Assembly: GCA_023375785.1 (NCBI GenBank)
Contig: SZWC01001532.1
Location: 110,029 to 147,949, forward strand
DNA length: 37,921 nt
Source of the DNA: Penium margaritaceum
Lineage: Eukaryota > Streptophyta > Zygnematophyceae > Desmidiales > Peniaceae
Direction of reading: 5' to 3'
Position 1 is the first letter of the stretch, and every line of letters begins with the position of its first letter. Under the pieces are notes generated by a model that saw nothing but the letters and a program-made list of their open reading frames with translations, was not told the origin of the DNA and did no database searches. A program made the translations under genes and the position numbers. Positions 19,530-31,193 of this stretch are shown here, piece by piece.

Positions 19530-19924
19530 GTTCTTGGTGGGAAAAAAGGTGCTACTTAGCTTGATGAACCTACAGCTGACAGGGGTGGGCAGCAACCAGA
19601 TCTAGCCTCAGTGCATGGGCGCTTTTCCGATCATGGAGAAGCGGTCTGCGGTGAGCTAAAAGATGGAGCTGCCGGACCACTACAGGATCCATCCCATGTT
19701 CCACACTTCCATCCTCAATGCCTACAAGGAGCCGGGTGCACATCTCACAGCGCGTGGAAAGGATCCTCCTCCATCGGTCTTGGTGAAGGATGAGGAGGGA
19801 GTATGTGGAGGAGAAGATTCTCAGGCACCGTCAACGCGGCAAAAAGTGGCAGTTTCAGGTGCAATGGCTTGGCTATGGGCCAGAGCACAACTGCTGGATC
19901 TCCAAAGCCAACTTCCACAAGTGA
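19530..19924 (+). pseudogene. pol: gypsy-B integrase C-terminus and chromodomain
   Basis: After the solo LTR the frame resumes with FLVGKKVLLSLMNLQLTG, then a region with TAG or TAA where the family has the GPF-like motif, then MELPDHYRIHPMFHTSILNA and YKEPG, which is the conserved GPY/F-to-chromodomain link. In another frame, KKWQFQVQWLGYGPEHNCWI followed by SKANFHK is a clear chromodomain (YLVKWxGY-like strand, then PEHN and a Trp). It ends at TGA 19922-19924, which coincides with the first bases of the 3' LTR. A chromodomain directs chromovirus integration to particular chromatin. Confidence 0.82.
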
Positions 19925-20375
19925 GGTTTTCTTTGGTGCATTGGAAAGATTGCAACGCGTTCTACATGATTCATATGTTATCTTTATACTTGTACCTCTG
20001 TAAATGGCTTCAGAGTGCTGAGGAGCTATAGGCTGGTTCAAAGGGGCTGGTACGTAAGGAAGCCAAGGGGTTGTTCTAGGCATTCCAATGTGACCTAAAT
20101 ACTTTGTACATTGTCTTGTTCTAATCCATCAAGTCAAAAGATTCATTCATTAGCCAACTCCCCTTCCAAGTATTGAATCACACTCATCCATTCGATCCTA
20201 CAAGTCTTCCGCAACGCAACTTGGTACAAACACCACCAGGAGAGTTGCACGACGAAAACTTCTGTCACTAGGAGCGATCTCAAGGACTGGCCCACACACC
20301 AAGGGGTTGAGGGTTGGGAGTTTTCTCTCATGGGCTCAACGTGAGACCGTCACGTCGGACACCCCTCGGTTCACA
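19922..20375 (+). mobile_element. gypsy-B 3' LTR
   Basis: It matches the 5' LTR along most of its length and ends GGTTCACA at 20375. About 60 bases after the TGA start are missing relative to the 5' copy. No polypurine tract is evident upstream because chromodomain codons run up to the border. Confidence 0.78.
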
Positions 20376-21590
20376 CCTCCTCTTTCCCCAACTGAACATG
20401 TGGGTTAGTCACAAGACATGTTGAGCGATGACCCTCCAGGAGGTATCACACATGCATTCTCTTAGCTTTGGACAGCCAAGATAGAGATGGATATGTTATG
20501 TTGAGTGGTAGAAACCTTGTCTATTGCCTGAAATGAGGTGTTGGTGTTGCTCGAGGATGTTGAGTTTGAGCTTCGCATAGTCACTGAGGAACATCATGCT
20601 CAGATGTGTGATCGCGCCTCTCTTTTCTAGGATGAGATCACCTCAACACAGGGGTACCTACGCACATTTGAGAGTGAAGCTCATGTAGTGACTGCAGTGA
20701 TGAGCTCCACATACACAATTAATGCATAAACCCTACTCTCCTGTCCAAGAGCATCCACCACCATCTTCTGAGCATGCACAGCTCTCGCGTCAGATGACGA
20801 TGTTATAGAGGAGATTTCCTTTAGGGCATTCGGTAGATGCCACTTATGGGAGATGCAAATTACATCCCTCTTCCAGAAATGGAGAATTTGGAAGCATCTT
20901 CTCCACTCCTCTACCCTCAGAGTCGATTGAGGGTGATACCCAGTCCATTCCAGCTGGGACCTCTGGCAATCTCCAAGTTTCAAAGGTGATACTTGCTTCC
21001 TCCTGTCTTCCTATTCTGGAGCTGGTGAGAGACAGGCCTTATGAAGTGCACGAGTGAGTTGTGCATGTCATAGCCATTGTAGCTCGATCTTCCCTTCTCA
21101 GGTGACGTGCACACATCTTTCCGTTCCATCAGGCGTAGTATTTGGTTGATTGTTCTTTCCATGATTGTTTGCGTTAGGGGGGTGCGTTGATCTCTTTGGA
21201 TGACCAGTCCGTGGCCTTCAGCATGCATGGGGAGCACACTCCTTTTTGTGCAGTGATGTTGAGGCTCATGTTGCCATGATCCTCTCAGGGAGGAGGAGCT
21301 TGTAGATCTCCAAGCTACTACCTTGTTGACCGCTATTGTAGCCTGAGGGGATCGTTGGCGTATGAGCCTTGAGCAGTCTCACTGCCAGATAGTGTTGTGC
21401 AATGCGAGCTTCTTGTTTTCCAATGATTTTTATCCAATGATTTTCCAGTAGCTGCATGGCTTCTTCTGCGGCACATCTGGTTATCTTAAGCACCTTGTTT
21501 ATCCTTCCGTGGCTGATAGAGTTTTCCCAATGGTCAAGACCCATGCATTTGGTGGTCTGTGCGAGTGACCCCAAAGACGAATGGAATTCA
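20376..21590 (-). other. unassigned region with three minus-strand ORF fragments
   Basis: Minus-strand open stretches at about 21540-21266, 21237-20980 and 20983-20681 follow one another and together cover the region. They contain polar segments such as INKVLKITRCAAEEAMQLLE and IMERTINQILRLMERKDVCT. They are in different frames. I do not recognise a family. They may be decayed exons or a further unclassified element. The plus strand shows nothing longer. Confidence 0.3.
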
Positions 21591-21593
21591 TAA

Positions 21594-22238
21594 GGGCATG
21601 CTGGCCCATGCAAAACTACCATGAGCTCTAGGTGTGAGGGGCAGATGGCAAAGGCCAAAACTGGCTATGTCTGAAACACATTAAGAACAAGGAGAGGTTA
21701 CAAATAAGTCCCTAGCGGGCTTATGTAGGGACACCGACAGCTAGTCCACTGGACCACGTCATCCCCGTTGAGCCCAAACGGGCCAGCAGGAAGACCACAC
21801 TACACAGACCATGTAAACGACAACCGTGGTCTCCTCGAGGCATCGGAACAACTCTCCAAATGCCCGAGTCTTGACCACCAAGGCTAAACGAGCAGTGTCT
21901 GCAATACAAGAAATCAGTGTCCATTTAGCACAACACACTTTCTGTGTCGTGAAAGCGACACTAGTACCATCGCGTCTCTTTGTCACACTGGTACAGTCCA
22001 CCGTGTACGTGGGTCTTGACCCACCAAGAAATGTCTCCTAGCTCTCGACAAGCCAACCGGGCTGCCAGAATGTATCGGACGTATTTCACGAGCACTGTCA
22101 TAAGTACTGGAGAAGCCTCAGGACACTTGGGATGCCCATCGTGTCGTCACTCTCTCCTCTACCCTATACTACCAATGTGTGGTACATGGACAATCCATCT
22201 CCGTCACTTGTGACGGGTGGTAGCCACATAAACCAACA
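21594..22238 (-). mobile_element. LTR-C 3' LTR
   Basis: It aligns with 26871-27515 throughout. Shared blocks include CATGCAAAACT, AAGAACAAGGAGAGGTTACA, CAACACACTTTC, GTACAGTCCACCG, CTCTCCTCTACCCT and CCACATAAACCAACA. Minus-strand start TGTTGG is at 22238. Confidence 0.8.
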
Positions 22239-22248
22239 CTCCCCCTGG
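22239..22248 (-). other. LTR-C polypurine tract
   Basis: The minus strand reads CCAGGGGGAG immediately before TGTTGG at 22238. This fixes the orientation of the element. Confidence 0.75.
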
Positions 22249-22379
22249 CTCACATAGGCGTCAACACAATAAAAAGTGAGCCAAGACATGGACTGATAGC
22301 TCGTGCAAAATCACGGCGAGCACCAATCAATCACACACACATACACCAGGTCCTCCTCCAAGCTTAGAGGGCAAGCCCG

Positions 22380-22580
22380 CTATCCTAGAGGGAGCACAAC
22401 AAAGGCCTCAAGGTCACCTCGTGACAATGGCATAACCCACCAAGTGTGCGGGTCTCGACCATACAAGGAGTCTCACACATGCACACACACTAGCACAAAG
22501 CACATCATGCACATCAAGCAAGAGGGTCTCCTCGTGGCACTGGTCCAACCTACCAAGTTTCTGGGTCTCAACCAATAGAG
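22380..22580. repeat. two diverged copies of an LTR-derived motif in the LTR-C interior
   Basis: The pattern CCTCGTG, then a CAATGG or CACTGG block, then ACC(C/T)ACCAAGT and GGGTCTC(G/A)ACCA occurs at about 22418-22471 and 22529-22575. It resembles the segment around 21985-22030 and 27250-27305 of the LTRs (GTCACA, CAGTCCACC, GTCTTGACC). It may be short internal duplications of LTR sequence. Confidence 0.4.
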
Positions 22581-23771
22581 TACTATGATCCACATGGAAT
22601 CACATGAATCTGGTATGCGCAGGCGAGTGGCATGAGTCACACGCCGGCTGCGATAGTACACTTGAGGCAGAGCAAAGACCCCTCATCATGCATCTCTCAC
22701 AACGCCGCAACTGATTGAAGTCCACACGACACTCCTCCTGGGCAAAGGAATCTGACGCCGACATACTGAATTGAGGTGCTGATGTCGTATTGGCCAAAAT
22801 TGATTCCAAAACAGCTGCTCACTCTGGCAAACCCTGACATCGATAACTCCTCTCTCTCCATGATCCTGGGAAAGAAAACATGTCGTCACTGCACTAAGAA
22901 AAGATTGCTTTTCCTGTCATGTATGGGTCTGTGCCATTTGAAGGATGGCGCTCTGGCAACCGCCATAGTCAGCGTCTCTGCACCTCATGGAGTATGCCAA
23001 TGCTCGTGAGACCGCCACGAGTCCCAACCCTCAGTCTCTCCTTTCTCCACTGTACAATGGTGTATCAGGGTACGCCAGAGGGCGAGGAGTGGACGAGCAG
23101 CACGCAGCCGTGGATGAAGTGGCAGAGCTGGCCTCCAAGGCGAGATGGAACACCCTGAAGCACAAGGGTGCGCCGTCACAAGGGGAGGAGGGTTGGCACA
23201 TTCAGCCAGACCCGCACACGTGGACAATAATGAAGATAGACCTGCTAAGGTAGGTGGAGGGAGACCCATGATGGAAACAAGTGTAGAAAGAGGAGTGATG
23301 ATGGAGTCCTTGGGAATGAGGATGGCGGAAAATGAAGGCATGTTCACCTCTTCCGTACTTCATACTCGGAGCTGGTACAGGGTCCTCCCCTAGGATGGAC
23401 ATGTGAGATCTTGATAGTGGAAAGCTCATGCCGATAGTAGTGGTGCTCCCCTACGCTGACATTCGCTACCGCGCTGCCATCCCCTCCCGCTACAGCATCG
23501 CTGCACGCTCTTGTAAATCAACGTAAGCTGCCTCGGACATGGGGAGGTGGCCCATGTCTGCCTCACAAAGGTTCAACGCTGTCTCACTAGATGTTACACA
23601 CGCAAACTGCGGAACTCGTGAGTACAACTCCATTTGTGTCTCTATTGCTGAAGAAGATGGAGCCGGTGCTGCTGCATCCTCCAGGAGGTCAACAAAACTC
23701 ACAACGTGTTGAGATGCTGGGAAAATCGGATGCAATTGAACGTGTCACATCCGAACTGCAGCTTGTATCTA

Positions 23772-25230
23772 TCAGACAAGGAGGGATGAGCGGTCACGTG
23801 TCGAAGAGAAGGAGAAAATAGAGCTGTGAGAGTCCGTGAAGCATGTGGAAACATCGTCCGTACATGTACTGCCACTCTCATCCTGGATGCAATCAGCAGG
23901 GTCACCAGCGGAAGAACACGCGAGGGCAGAACTGAGCTGCTACTGACAAGGTGAATCCATCCACATGGTCTCATGTGCTACACTGTCCTTGGCCGCCTAC
24001 GTAGTGGATACAGCTGTGCAGGAATCTGGCTCATCAACTGATCCAATGCCAGCTAAGGTATGGAGCAAGTGTAGCTGGCGCTTACGCATGGTCTCGTTGG
24101 GAAGACTGGCCACTGTCACTCGCTCAATGATGGCATGAGGATCGTCACCTGAGTGTGCCATGTGTGATACTACTCCTCCGTGTGTATGGAAATCCACAAA
24201 CTCTGGGATCATGGAAGACCCCTGATGCTGAAGCTAGTCCTCGGGTAGCGCCGATGACAAGGTCGAGCATGCCGTGTCTACTACAGCACATATCCTGGTG
24301 ATCTCCCTCAAGAACACTACTCTCAAGAATGCCTCCACGCCTGAAAGACCAGTCAATCCACTCTGCTCCTGCACTATGACTACTGTCGGGCTGGTGTGAA
24401 CCTCTTGCACCAACTCTTCCAGAAGTTTGCAAGAGGCATCCTGGGCCATATGGGGCTCCTCTGCCACCACGGGACTGCCACTAGTTGAGGCCACAAGTGG
24501 CACTGCCCAGGGATTCGGGACCTGCACTGCTCTTCATACAATTTGCTATTGCAGAACGTCCGAATCCTACCCCGGCGTGTAAATCGATCTTGATGACACG
24601 CATGTCTCCACCACCAAGGCCATGTCTGGATCTGACTCTACATCATGTGTCAACACCATGGCATCTGCATCTGCATGAGGTAACTCCGCAATGCTACTCT
24701 CAAGCAAAGGTGCTGACCCTGTCGATATTGATGTGGTCGGCTGTCCCTGACAACCACTTTTCTCCTTGAAAGGTTGAGCAACAGTAGCCCTAAAAGCAGA
24801 CAATCTGTCTAAGCCCAATTGAGCACGACGGGTCATGCAGTGATGACGATACTGCCTTTGTAACTGACCACCAAGAGATGAATCATCCAAAGGGGGCGTG
24901 GCGACAGAGTGAAGGATCAGAAGAATGGTAGCCTCTCGGAATGGACCGGAGGATAAAGCTAGAGAAACATCCTGCCTTCTACTGTATCTTCCATAAGAAG
25001 ATACATTACAAGGCAAGAAAGTCGTCGACGGACTCGTGGAAGACAAGGTTACATAGCTGTTGCATCATCCGCTTTAGGTCATCGATCTCGGCGAACATGA
25101 TCACCAGAGATCCGGTGAGTGGACCCGCCAACTCCGACAGATCCTCATCCTGTAGAGGATGTTTACTCTTATGGGACCAAAGCCAAGGTGGATGCCAGTC
25201 TTGAGGGCACGTCCAGCATCGACGCTAGCA
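23772..25230 (-). pseudogene. unidentified reading frame carried by LTR-C
   Basis: On the minus strand one frame can be followed from 25046 to TGA 23774-23772, about 425 codons, broken only by five TAG (24567-24569, 24546-24548, 24234-24236, 23997-23999, 23940-23942) and one TGA (24534-24536). Several TAGs lie in Gln-rich contexts. Upstream, shifted by one frame near 25040, the segment MFAEIDDLKRMMQQLCNLVF reads as a helical, coiled-coil-like start. The body is Ser/Thr/Asp/Val-rich, with GGQLQRQYRHHCMTRRAQLG and VEAFLRVVFLREITRICAVV among its more structured parts. I recognise no retroelement domain and no host family. It could be a divergent gag or a captured host gene fragment. It lies on the same strand as the element. 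Confidence 0.45.
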
Positions 25231-25239
25231 GTGACGTCC

Positions 25240-26100
25240 ATCACCACAGTAGTAGTAGGTGAATGCACAAGACGCCTTTTTCCATGTTGTTGAATTCATC
25301 TTGAGCGCCTGACAATGGGGGGTGTAGAGAGCACTTGCTACCAACGGTAAAGCACGAAGCCTTGGGAGGCTACGACACCGCTAGACACTCTCACTGTGAT
25401 GAGTCTTAGTGCCGAGATCAACAGATGTGACCTGACCGGACGAGCTACAGTGCCACAATACGTCCGTAGAAGTGTGCGGCTGACTGGCCGCTGTTGCTTC
25501 TGCTACCACTCCTCAACCTACACTCGCTGTGACTTGTGCCATCCTCAGAGGTGCTGCTAAAGGTATGACAGTTGGTGACAAGAGGTGGGTAGCTACAGTT
25601 TGAGATGCTACTCCATTGGTGAGGAGAGAAGTTGTTCCTTAAGTTGCCTCTGTACATGATCCCAGTGGCAGGTGCGTAATTGCGTATCTATTTTCTTCTG
25701 CCGATCAATAAATTGTTGTTGTTTTATTTTGGTTCACCTCTCGATCTCATATGTGCCCTCTTTCCCTTTTCTCGATTTCCCCCTGAGAAGAGGGGGCAGT
25801 TGGACACTGGTGGGGGATAAAAAAAGAAAGAACGAGGGGGCTCAGGTCACCCCTTTGCGCTGAGCTGGCTCGCTCGCTCGCTGAGCAAGCAGGCGAGGTG
25901 GGGCTAAGGGATGGGAGGGGGGAGGAGGGGTCTGTCTACCTCTCTGAACCCACCCGTCTGTCGGTCGGCCAATGGGGCCGACGGGGTTGATGGGGCCAAC
26001 AGGGCCCCTCCAAGGGGGACCCTTTGTGGGGGCTCGACGGGGCCTCTACAAGGGGGTTCTTGGAGGATTGCTACGAGATCGATTCGGTAACTAAATTTCC
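25240..26100. other. unassigned part of the LTR-C interior, G-rich in places
   Basis: No ORF above 72 codons and no domain. The segment 25865-26060 is G-rich, with GGGGCCGACGGGG-like runs and a short GCTCGCTCGCTC stretch. It separates the unidentified reading frame from the triplet tract. Confidence 0.35.
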
Positions 26101-26114
26101 GACGACGGGTGCAT

Positions 26115-26775
<661 letters not shown>

Positions 26776-26870
26776 GCACTTCCTCACGCTGCTACCGGTG
26801 TGGTTCGACTCGCTATGCTTCTGCTGCTTCTACTGCTCACACTCCCCCCTATGTTGTGAGACGAAAATGG

Positions 26871-27515
26871 GGCATGGAGACCCATGCAAAACTGCCATGA
26901 GCTTTGGGTGCGAGGGGTAGACAGTGAAGGTCAAATGTGCCTAAGTCTGAAACGCATTAAGAACAAGGAGAGGTTACAAATCAGGCCCTAGCGGGCATAT
27001 GAAGGGGCACCAGCAGCTAGCCCACCGGTTCTCGTCATCCCCACTGAGCCCAAACAGGCCAACATGGAGACCACACTTCACAAACCACACAAAAGACAAC
27101 CACGGTCCCCTCGAGGCACTGGAACAACTCTCCGAGTGACAGGGGTCTCAACCACCAAGGCTAGACCAACAGTGTCTGCAAAAGACAAAATCAGCATCCA
27201 ATCAGCACAACACACTTTCCGAGCCTCAAAAGTGATACTAGTACCATCAGGTCTCCTCGTCACATCCGTACAGTCCACCGGGTGCGCGTGTCTTGACCCA
27301 AGGAGAAAAGCCTCCTAGCTCCCGCCAAACCAATCAGGCTCCCAAAACGCATCGGTTGTATTTCACCGGCACTGTCGTAAGTGCCAGAGTGGTCTCACGA
27401 CACTCCGGAGGCCCGTCGTGTGGGAACGCTCTCCTCTACCCTGTACCAGCTATGTGGGGTATGTAGATAATCCATCTCCGTCGTTGGTGACGGGTGGAAG
27501 CCACATAAACCAACA
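26871..27515 (-). mobile_element. LTR-C 5' LTR
   Basis: It is the partner of 21594-22238. The minus-strand start TGTTGGTTTATGTGG is at 27515. The inner end near 26871 is set by the loss of similarity after GGGCATG. No primer-binding site of the initiator-Met type follows on the minus strand. Confidence 0.78.
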
Positions 27516-28093
27516 GAGTCCCAATGATAGTTTGACTCACATTATCTCTGAGAGGTTGTACATTATCCCTGTGGTCGAGACCCGAGTACTCGTTAATGTG
27601 CACTGGTGCCTCGGGAGACCCATTACTGGTTGATCGCACATTTACCTGCTTTTAGATCTGACATGTGTAGTTTCTAGGTGGCTCAGACCCGGACGCCTAG
27701 TGACATGTTCCAACGTCTCGGGAGGTCAAACTTGCCCACATTACAGGCAGTGCTTGCACGCTACTATGGTGTAATGTACGAGCCTTTTTTAGGATTAAAA
27801 ATGGCATTTAACTATAGTTCCTGGGTTTCCGGGGCTCGAGAATGATGTCTTCACGAGTTGAGGTCCGAAAAATGATATTGGTCTAGAGTCTAGTTCAACT
27901 CTAGCCCGGATTTGATCCATAAGCCGGATTGAAGCCAAGAGGAGTGTTGCAATGAAAGATCCATTTCATCACTCCTTCCCTCTAGTTGACCGTAGGGTCC
28001 TATTCCCGCATGGATATGCCATGTGGAACGATAGGGTTTTAGGTTGCATGTTTACAAAACTTCCCAGTGACGACTATGTCTGTGGCATGGTTC
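27516..28093. other. unassigned sequence between LTR-C and copia-D
   Basis: Only short ORFs (up to 73 codons) without recognisable products. I see no repeat structure or RNA gene. Confidence 0.4.
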
Positions 28094-28098
28094 GTCTC

Positions 28099-28948
28099 TG
28101 TTGGTTTTTTCACACATCTCTCACTTGTACTCTGTTGTGTCCTCCCGACTTGTGTACATCAGCATGTAGATGACTGACAGTGATACGCGATGCTGCTGGA
28201 GTGTCGTCCGGTGGACCCGACGCATGTTGAGGCCTACACGCAGTTTGCTGCAGCCTCCTCCCTCCAACGTGCTAAGCTCCATCGGCAGACCTCCTCGACA
28301 GTCGTGCCTTCGGCAGGCACTGCCGCTTCATATGTTGTCTGCACATGTGGAGTGTCGTATTTGACTGCACTTTTGCATTCACAATGCCACATCAAGCCTA
28401 GGGTCCAAGTTTCATGATTTTCAGGCACTGTTGGTACTGGGGATTAGCGTAGATGCTGCCTGGGTTTAGGCAGCCATAACTCCTCACTGTTATTTTCTAG
28501 CTGATTCTGACTGCACGACTGTGTTCACACTGTGCGTACTATGGTAAGGTCCAGTTTTCAGGCAAAATGGACAACGCCCAGGTTTTGGCCTATCGGGCGT
28601 CTGGTAGAACTCACCGAGAAAACCTTGCCTGTCAGGAAATAGGTCTATCTTCTGATTGGCTTAGAAAATGAGCAACAAGTCCTACACAGCTTGAGGAGAG
28701 GTAGAATTTGGAGGGGTCTCCTATTGTTTCTCATTCTCAGTTCTTAATCACCCATTTCCACTTTTCAGCTGTTGTCTGGTGCTAACTCTGGCACGCACGT
28801 TTGTTATTGAGTAACGAAAACCAGAGCTCTCAGACTTAGGCTCTGGTGCAACAGACTGAGGAGGCGGCTTCAGCAACAATCGTGGGTTCCGGCACGCTGC
28901 ATCAACAATATTGCTGCCCCAACCTCCTGCTATAGGAGTTTTCTAGCT
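28099..28948 (+). mobile_element. copia-D 5' LTR
   Basis: It starts TGTTGGTTTT and ends TTTTCTAGCT. Long blocks shared with the 3' LTR are CACACATCTCTCACTTGTAC, TGCCTGGGTTTAGGCAGCCA and GCTATAGGAGTTTT. The end is not the usual CA, but both copies end in (C/T)AGCT and the flanking duplication confirms the border. Confidence 0.93.
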
Positions 28949-28965
28949 CGGTATCAGAGTGAGAG
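28949..28965 (+). other. copia-D primer-binding site, initiator tRNA-Met type
   Basis: CGGTATCAGAGTGAGAG follows the LTR end directly. GGTATCAGAG is shared with the plant initiator-Met PBS; the first T and the twelfth base are changed. Confidence 0.85.
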
Positions 28966-29259
28966 TGCAGCAAAGGTAACAGAATACCGGCAAACAGGTC
29001 TAGTCAACGTCGGCGGTCCCCAGAACGCACCTATGCAAGGGAAATGCTGCCGGATTTTTTCTCGCAGTATTGACCCGCTGGGTGGCCTCATCAAAATGCT
29101 CTCGACGCGGGGGAAATTCTGCCAAAAGCTTTTTGGCAGCACTGACCGCACGACGGTGGTAGCGTTGGTGGACGTGCAGCCGACATGCAGGACCAACATT
29201 GGGTGGGGTCGATGCATGCGGCGACGACACTAGGAAAGTGATTGTGCTGCTTCCAGTGC

Positions 29260-30330
29260 GATATCAGCAGCAGTAGAAAGCAGAAAGCACACACATCGTG
29301 CAGCTAGTAGTAGTACCAGCAACAAATAACTGCCACTATAGCAAGCAACAGTAGATGTAGCTCACTGTAGCAGCAGCAGCAATAGCGGGCAGTAGCAACA
29401 GCGTGTAGCAATAGCGAGCAGTAGCAACAACCAGTAGTAGTAGCAACAGCAGTGGGTAGCAGCAGTAAATTTCACAACAGTAGCGTGTAGTAGCAGCAAG
29501 TAGCAGTATCAGCCGGCAGCAGCAGCAGTAGCGCACAGCGACAGCAGCCGGCAACAACAGTAGCAGCGTGTAGCAGCAGTGAGCAGCAGCAGCAGCAGCC
29601 GGCCGCAGCAGTAGTAGCAATCAGTAGTCAGCAATAGCTAGCGGTAGCCAGCAACAGCTAGCAGAAGCTAGGAGCAGCAACAGTAGTAGCCAGCAACAGC
29701 AACTGCAGCAGCTGCTGCTCATAGCTCGTTGCTCACAAGAAGCAATGAGCAGCAAATAGCAAGCTCCGTGCCCGTAGCTTGCAGCGAGCAGCGAGCTCGT
29801 TGCTCGCAACTCGCAACAAGCAGGGAATAACAAGAGAAAGAAAAGAACACAAAATCCGCCACCTAGCAGGTGGCCTGCTGGAGAAACAACATCCACCATT
29901 GCCATTGTAGCAGCTGTAGTGGCTACACCAGCATCAGCAGCACATAACAGTTGGGCAGCAGTAGCAGCTCTAACTATAACAACAAGAGCAGCAGCAGTAG
30001 CGGAAGCAACAGTAGTAGTGGAAGTAGCAGTAGTAGTAGTAGTAGTAGTAGTACTAGTAGAAGCAATAGTAGCTGCAGCAACAGTAACATCAGTAGTTGC
30101 CACCTTGCAATATCAAAAGTAGTAGTAGCAGCAGCAGTAGTAGTAACAGTAGCTACAGCAGCCGCATCAGCAGCCACCACAACAACAACAGTAGCAGTAG
30201 TTGTAGCGGTAGCAACAATAGGAGCAACAATGTTTGTTGTAACTGTAGAAATAGTAGCAGCAGCAACAACAGCAACAACCGCAGCAGCACTAGCTTTGCA
30301 AGTGATGTAGTAGTGGCTGCAGCAAAATCA
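29260..30330 (+). repeat. CAG/TAG/CAA triplet-rich leader of copia-D
   Basis: More than 1 kb consists mainly of CAG, TAG, CAA and related triplets, with a pure (TAG)n run near 30020-30050. One strand always reads Gln or amber in the right frame, but the frame changes several times and no clear start lies in it. An inverted repeat (GCGAGCA centred on GAGCTC) lies at 29784-29807. Open frames in the other phases (Ala/Val-, Ser- or Leu-rich) are shadows of the repeat. Confidence 0.8.
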
Positions 30331-30355
30331 GCCATTGCTAATGTCAGCAATACTC

Positions 30356-30518
30356 GGCTGACATCATTGCTAACGTCACTGCTGACGTCAGTTTTAACAC
30401 ACAAAAAACCTATAGCAATAATCCTACAAATACCACAATAGTAACTACTGTCGTCAACCATCCTAGGCTGACGTCATTACTAATGTCACTGCTGACATCA
30501 ACACCACACAAAAAAAGA
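30356..30518 (+). promoter_or_regulatory. duplicated leader motif with two TGACGTCA palindromes
   Basis: A unit of about 50 bases (GGCTGAC(A/G)TCATT, then CTAA(C/T)GTCACTGCTGAC(G/A)TCA) occurs at 30356-30407 and 30466-30518. TGACGTCA, the palindromic core bound by bZIP factors, lies at 30383-30390 and 30469-30476. The second copy ends about 25 bases before the gag ATG. Regulatory use is an inference from the motif and its duplication. Confidence 0.45.
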
Positions 30519-30541
30519 AGCGAGGGGACACAAAGGACACC

Positions 30542-31190
30542 ATGGCAGAGAATGAAGAGGGGTCCTCCTCTGTTGGTAGGTCCTCCTTCCTGCAACAACT
30601 GGAGCAGCTGCAACAGCAACAGCAGTAGCTGCCATCACTGCAACAGCAACAGCAGCAACAGCAGTAGTAGCAAGTGCAGCAGCCATAGTAGCAGTCGCCA
30701 CAGCACCAGCAACAGTTGTCGCTACTGCAATAGCAATAACAGTAGCAATAGTAGCAACAGTAGCAACTATAGTAGCTGCAACAATAGTGGAAACAACAGC
30801 AGCAACAGCAGCGGCATCAGCCACAACAGCGGCAACAACAGCCGCAACAACATTAGCAGTAGTAGCAACAACAACAGCTATAGTAACATCCACTACAACA
30901 GTAGCAGCAGCCGCCACAACATCCACCGCAACAGTAAGAGTAGTCACAACAGCACCAACACCCCGCAAGCTATGTCATCAGTCATGCTAGCTCGATAGAT
31001 CCGCTCACCACTTTGTACCAGCAACTCGAAGCACTGACACAACAGCTAGCAACACTACAGCCGTTGACACAGCTGATGCAACGGTAGCCACATCAGCAAC
31101 ATCAGTAGCTGCCACCGCTACCGTAGTAGTAGTAGCATCAACAATCACCCTTTGTTCCACCCGGGTATGCGAGCCCTGCCATCTCACCTG
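30542..31190 (+). pseudogene. gag: copia-D gag N-terminus, Gln-rich with many TAG
   Basis: ATG 30542 sits in a strong start context (ACCATGGCA) and reads MAENEEGSSSVGRSSFLQQL before a Gln-rich tract. Followed in this frame to about 31190 (216 codons) I count 25 TAG, 3 TAA and no TGA, all among CAG and CAA codons or next to them. The more complex residues between (SHASSIDPLTTLYQQLEAL, FVPPGYASPAISPG) look like real protein. A one-base shift near 31190 joins this to the rest of gag. Under the standard code nothing past the first 29 codons can be made. If TAG stands for ancestral or present Gln, this is a long polar, probably disordered gag N-terminal domain. Confidence 0.7.
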
Positions 31191-31193
31191 GCG

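Larger units (their letters stand above)
13846..20375 (+). mobile_element. Ty3/gypsy chromovirus gypsy-B with both LTRs
   Basis: The element has a 5' LTR, an initiator-Met type PBS two bases after it, gag with a zinc knuckle, protease, RT, RNase H, integrase, a chromodomain and a 3' LTR, all on the plus strand in Ty3/gypsy order. A solo LTR of another family (18551-19529) interrupts the integrase C-terminus. The two LTRs differ at many positions and the 3' copy lacks about 60 bases near its start, so the insertion is old. The flanks (GCAAG and CCTCC) do not match as a target duplication. Internal stops are mostly TAG. Confidence 0.88.

Noticed and set aside
13846..20380. Target duplication for gypsy-B
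   Set aside because: GCAAG on the left and CCTCC on the right do not match; either the left border is wrong or a flank was rearranged.
29621..30998. Ala/Val-, Leu- or Ser/Asn-rich ORFs on both strands of the copia-D leader
   Set aside because: They are other phases of the CAG/TAG/CAA triplet tract. Only the phase from ATG 30542 joins sensibly to gag.
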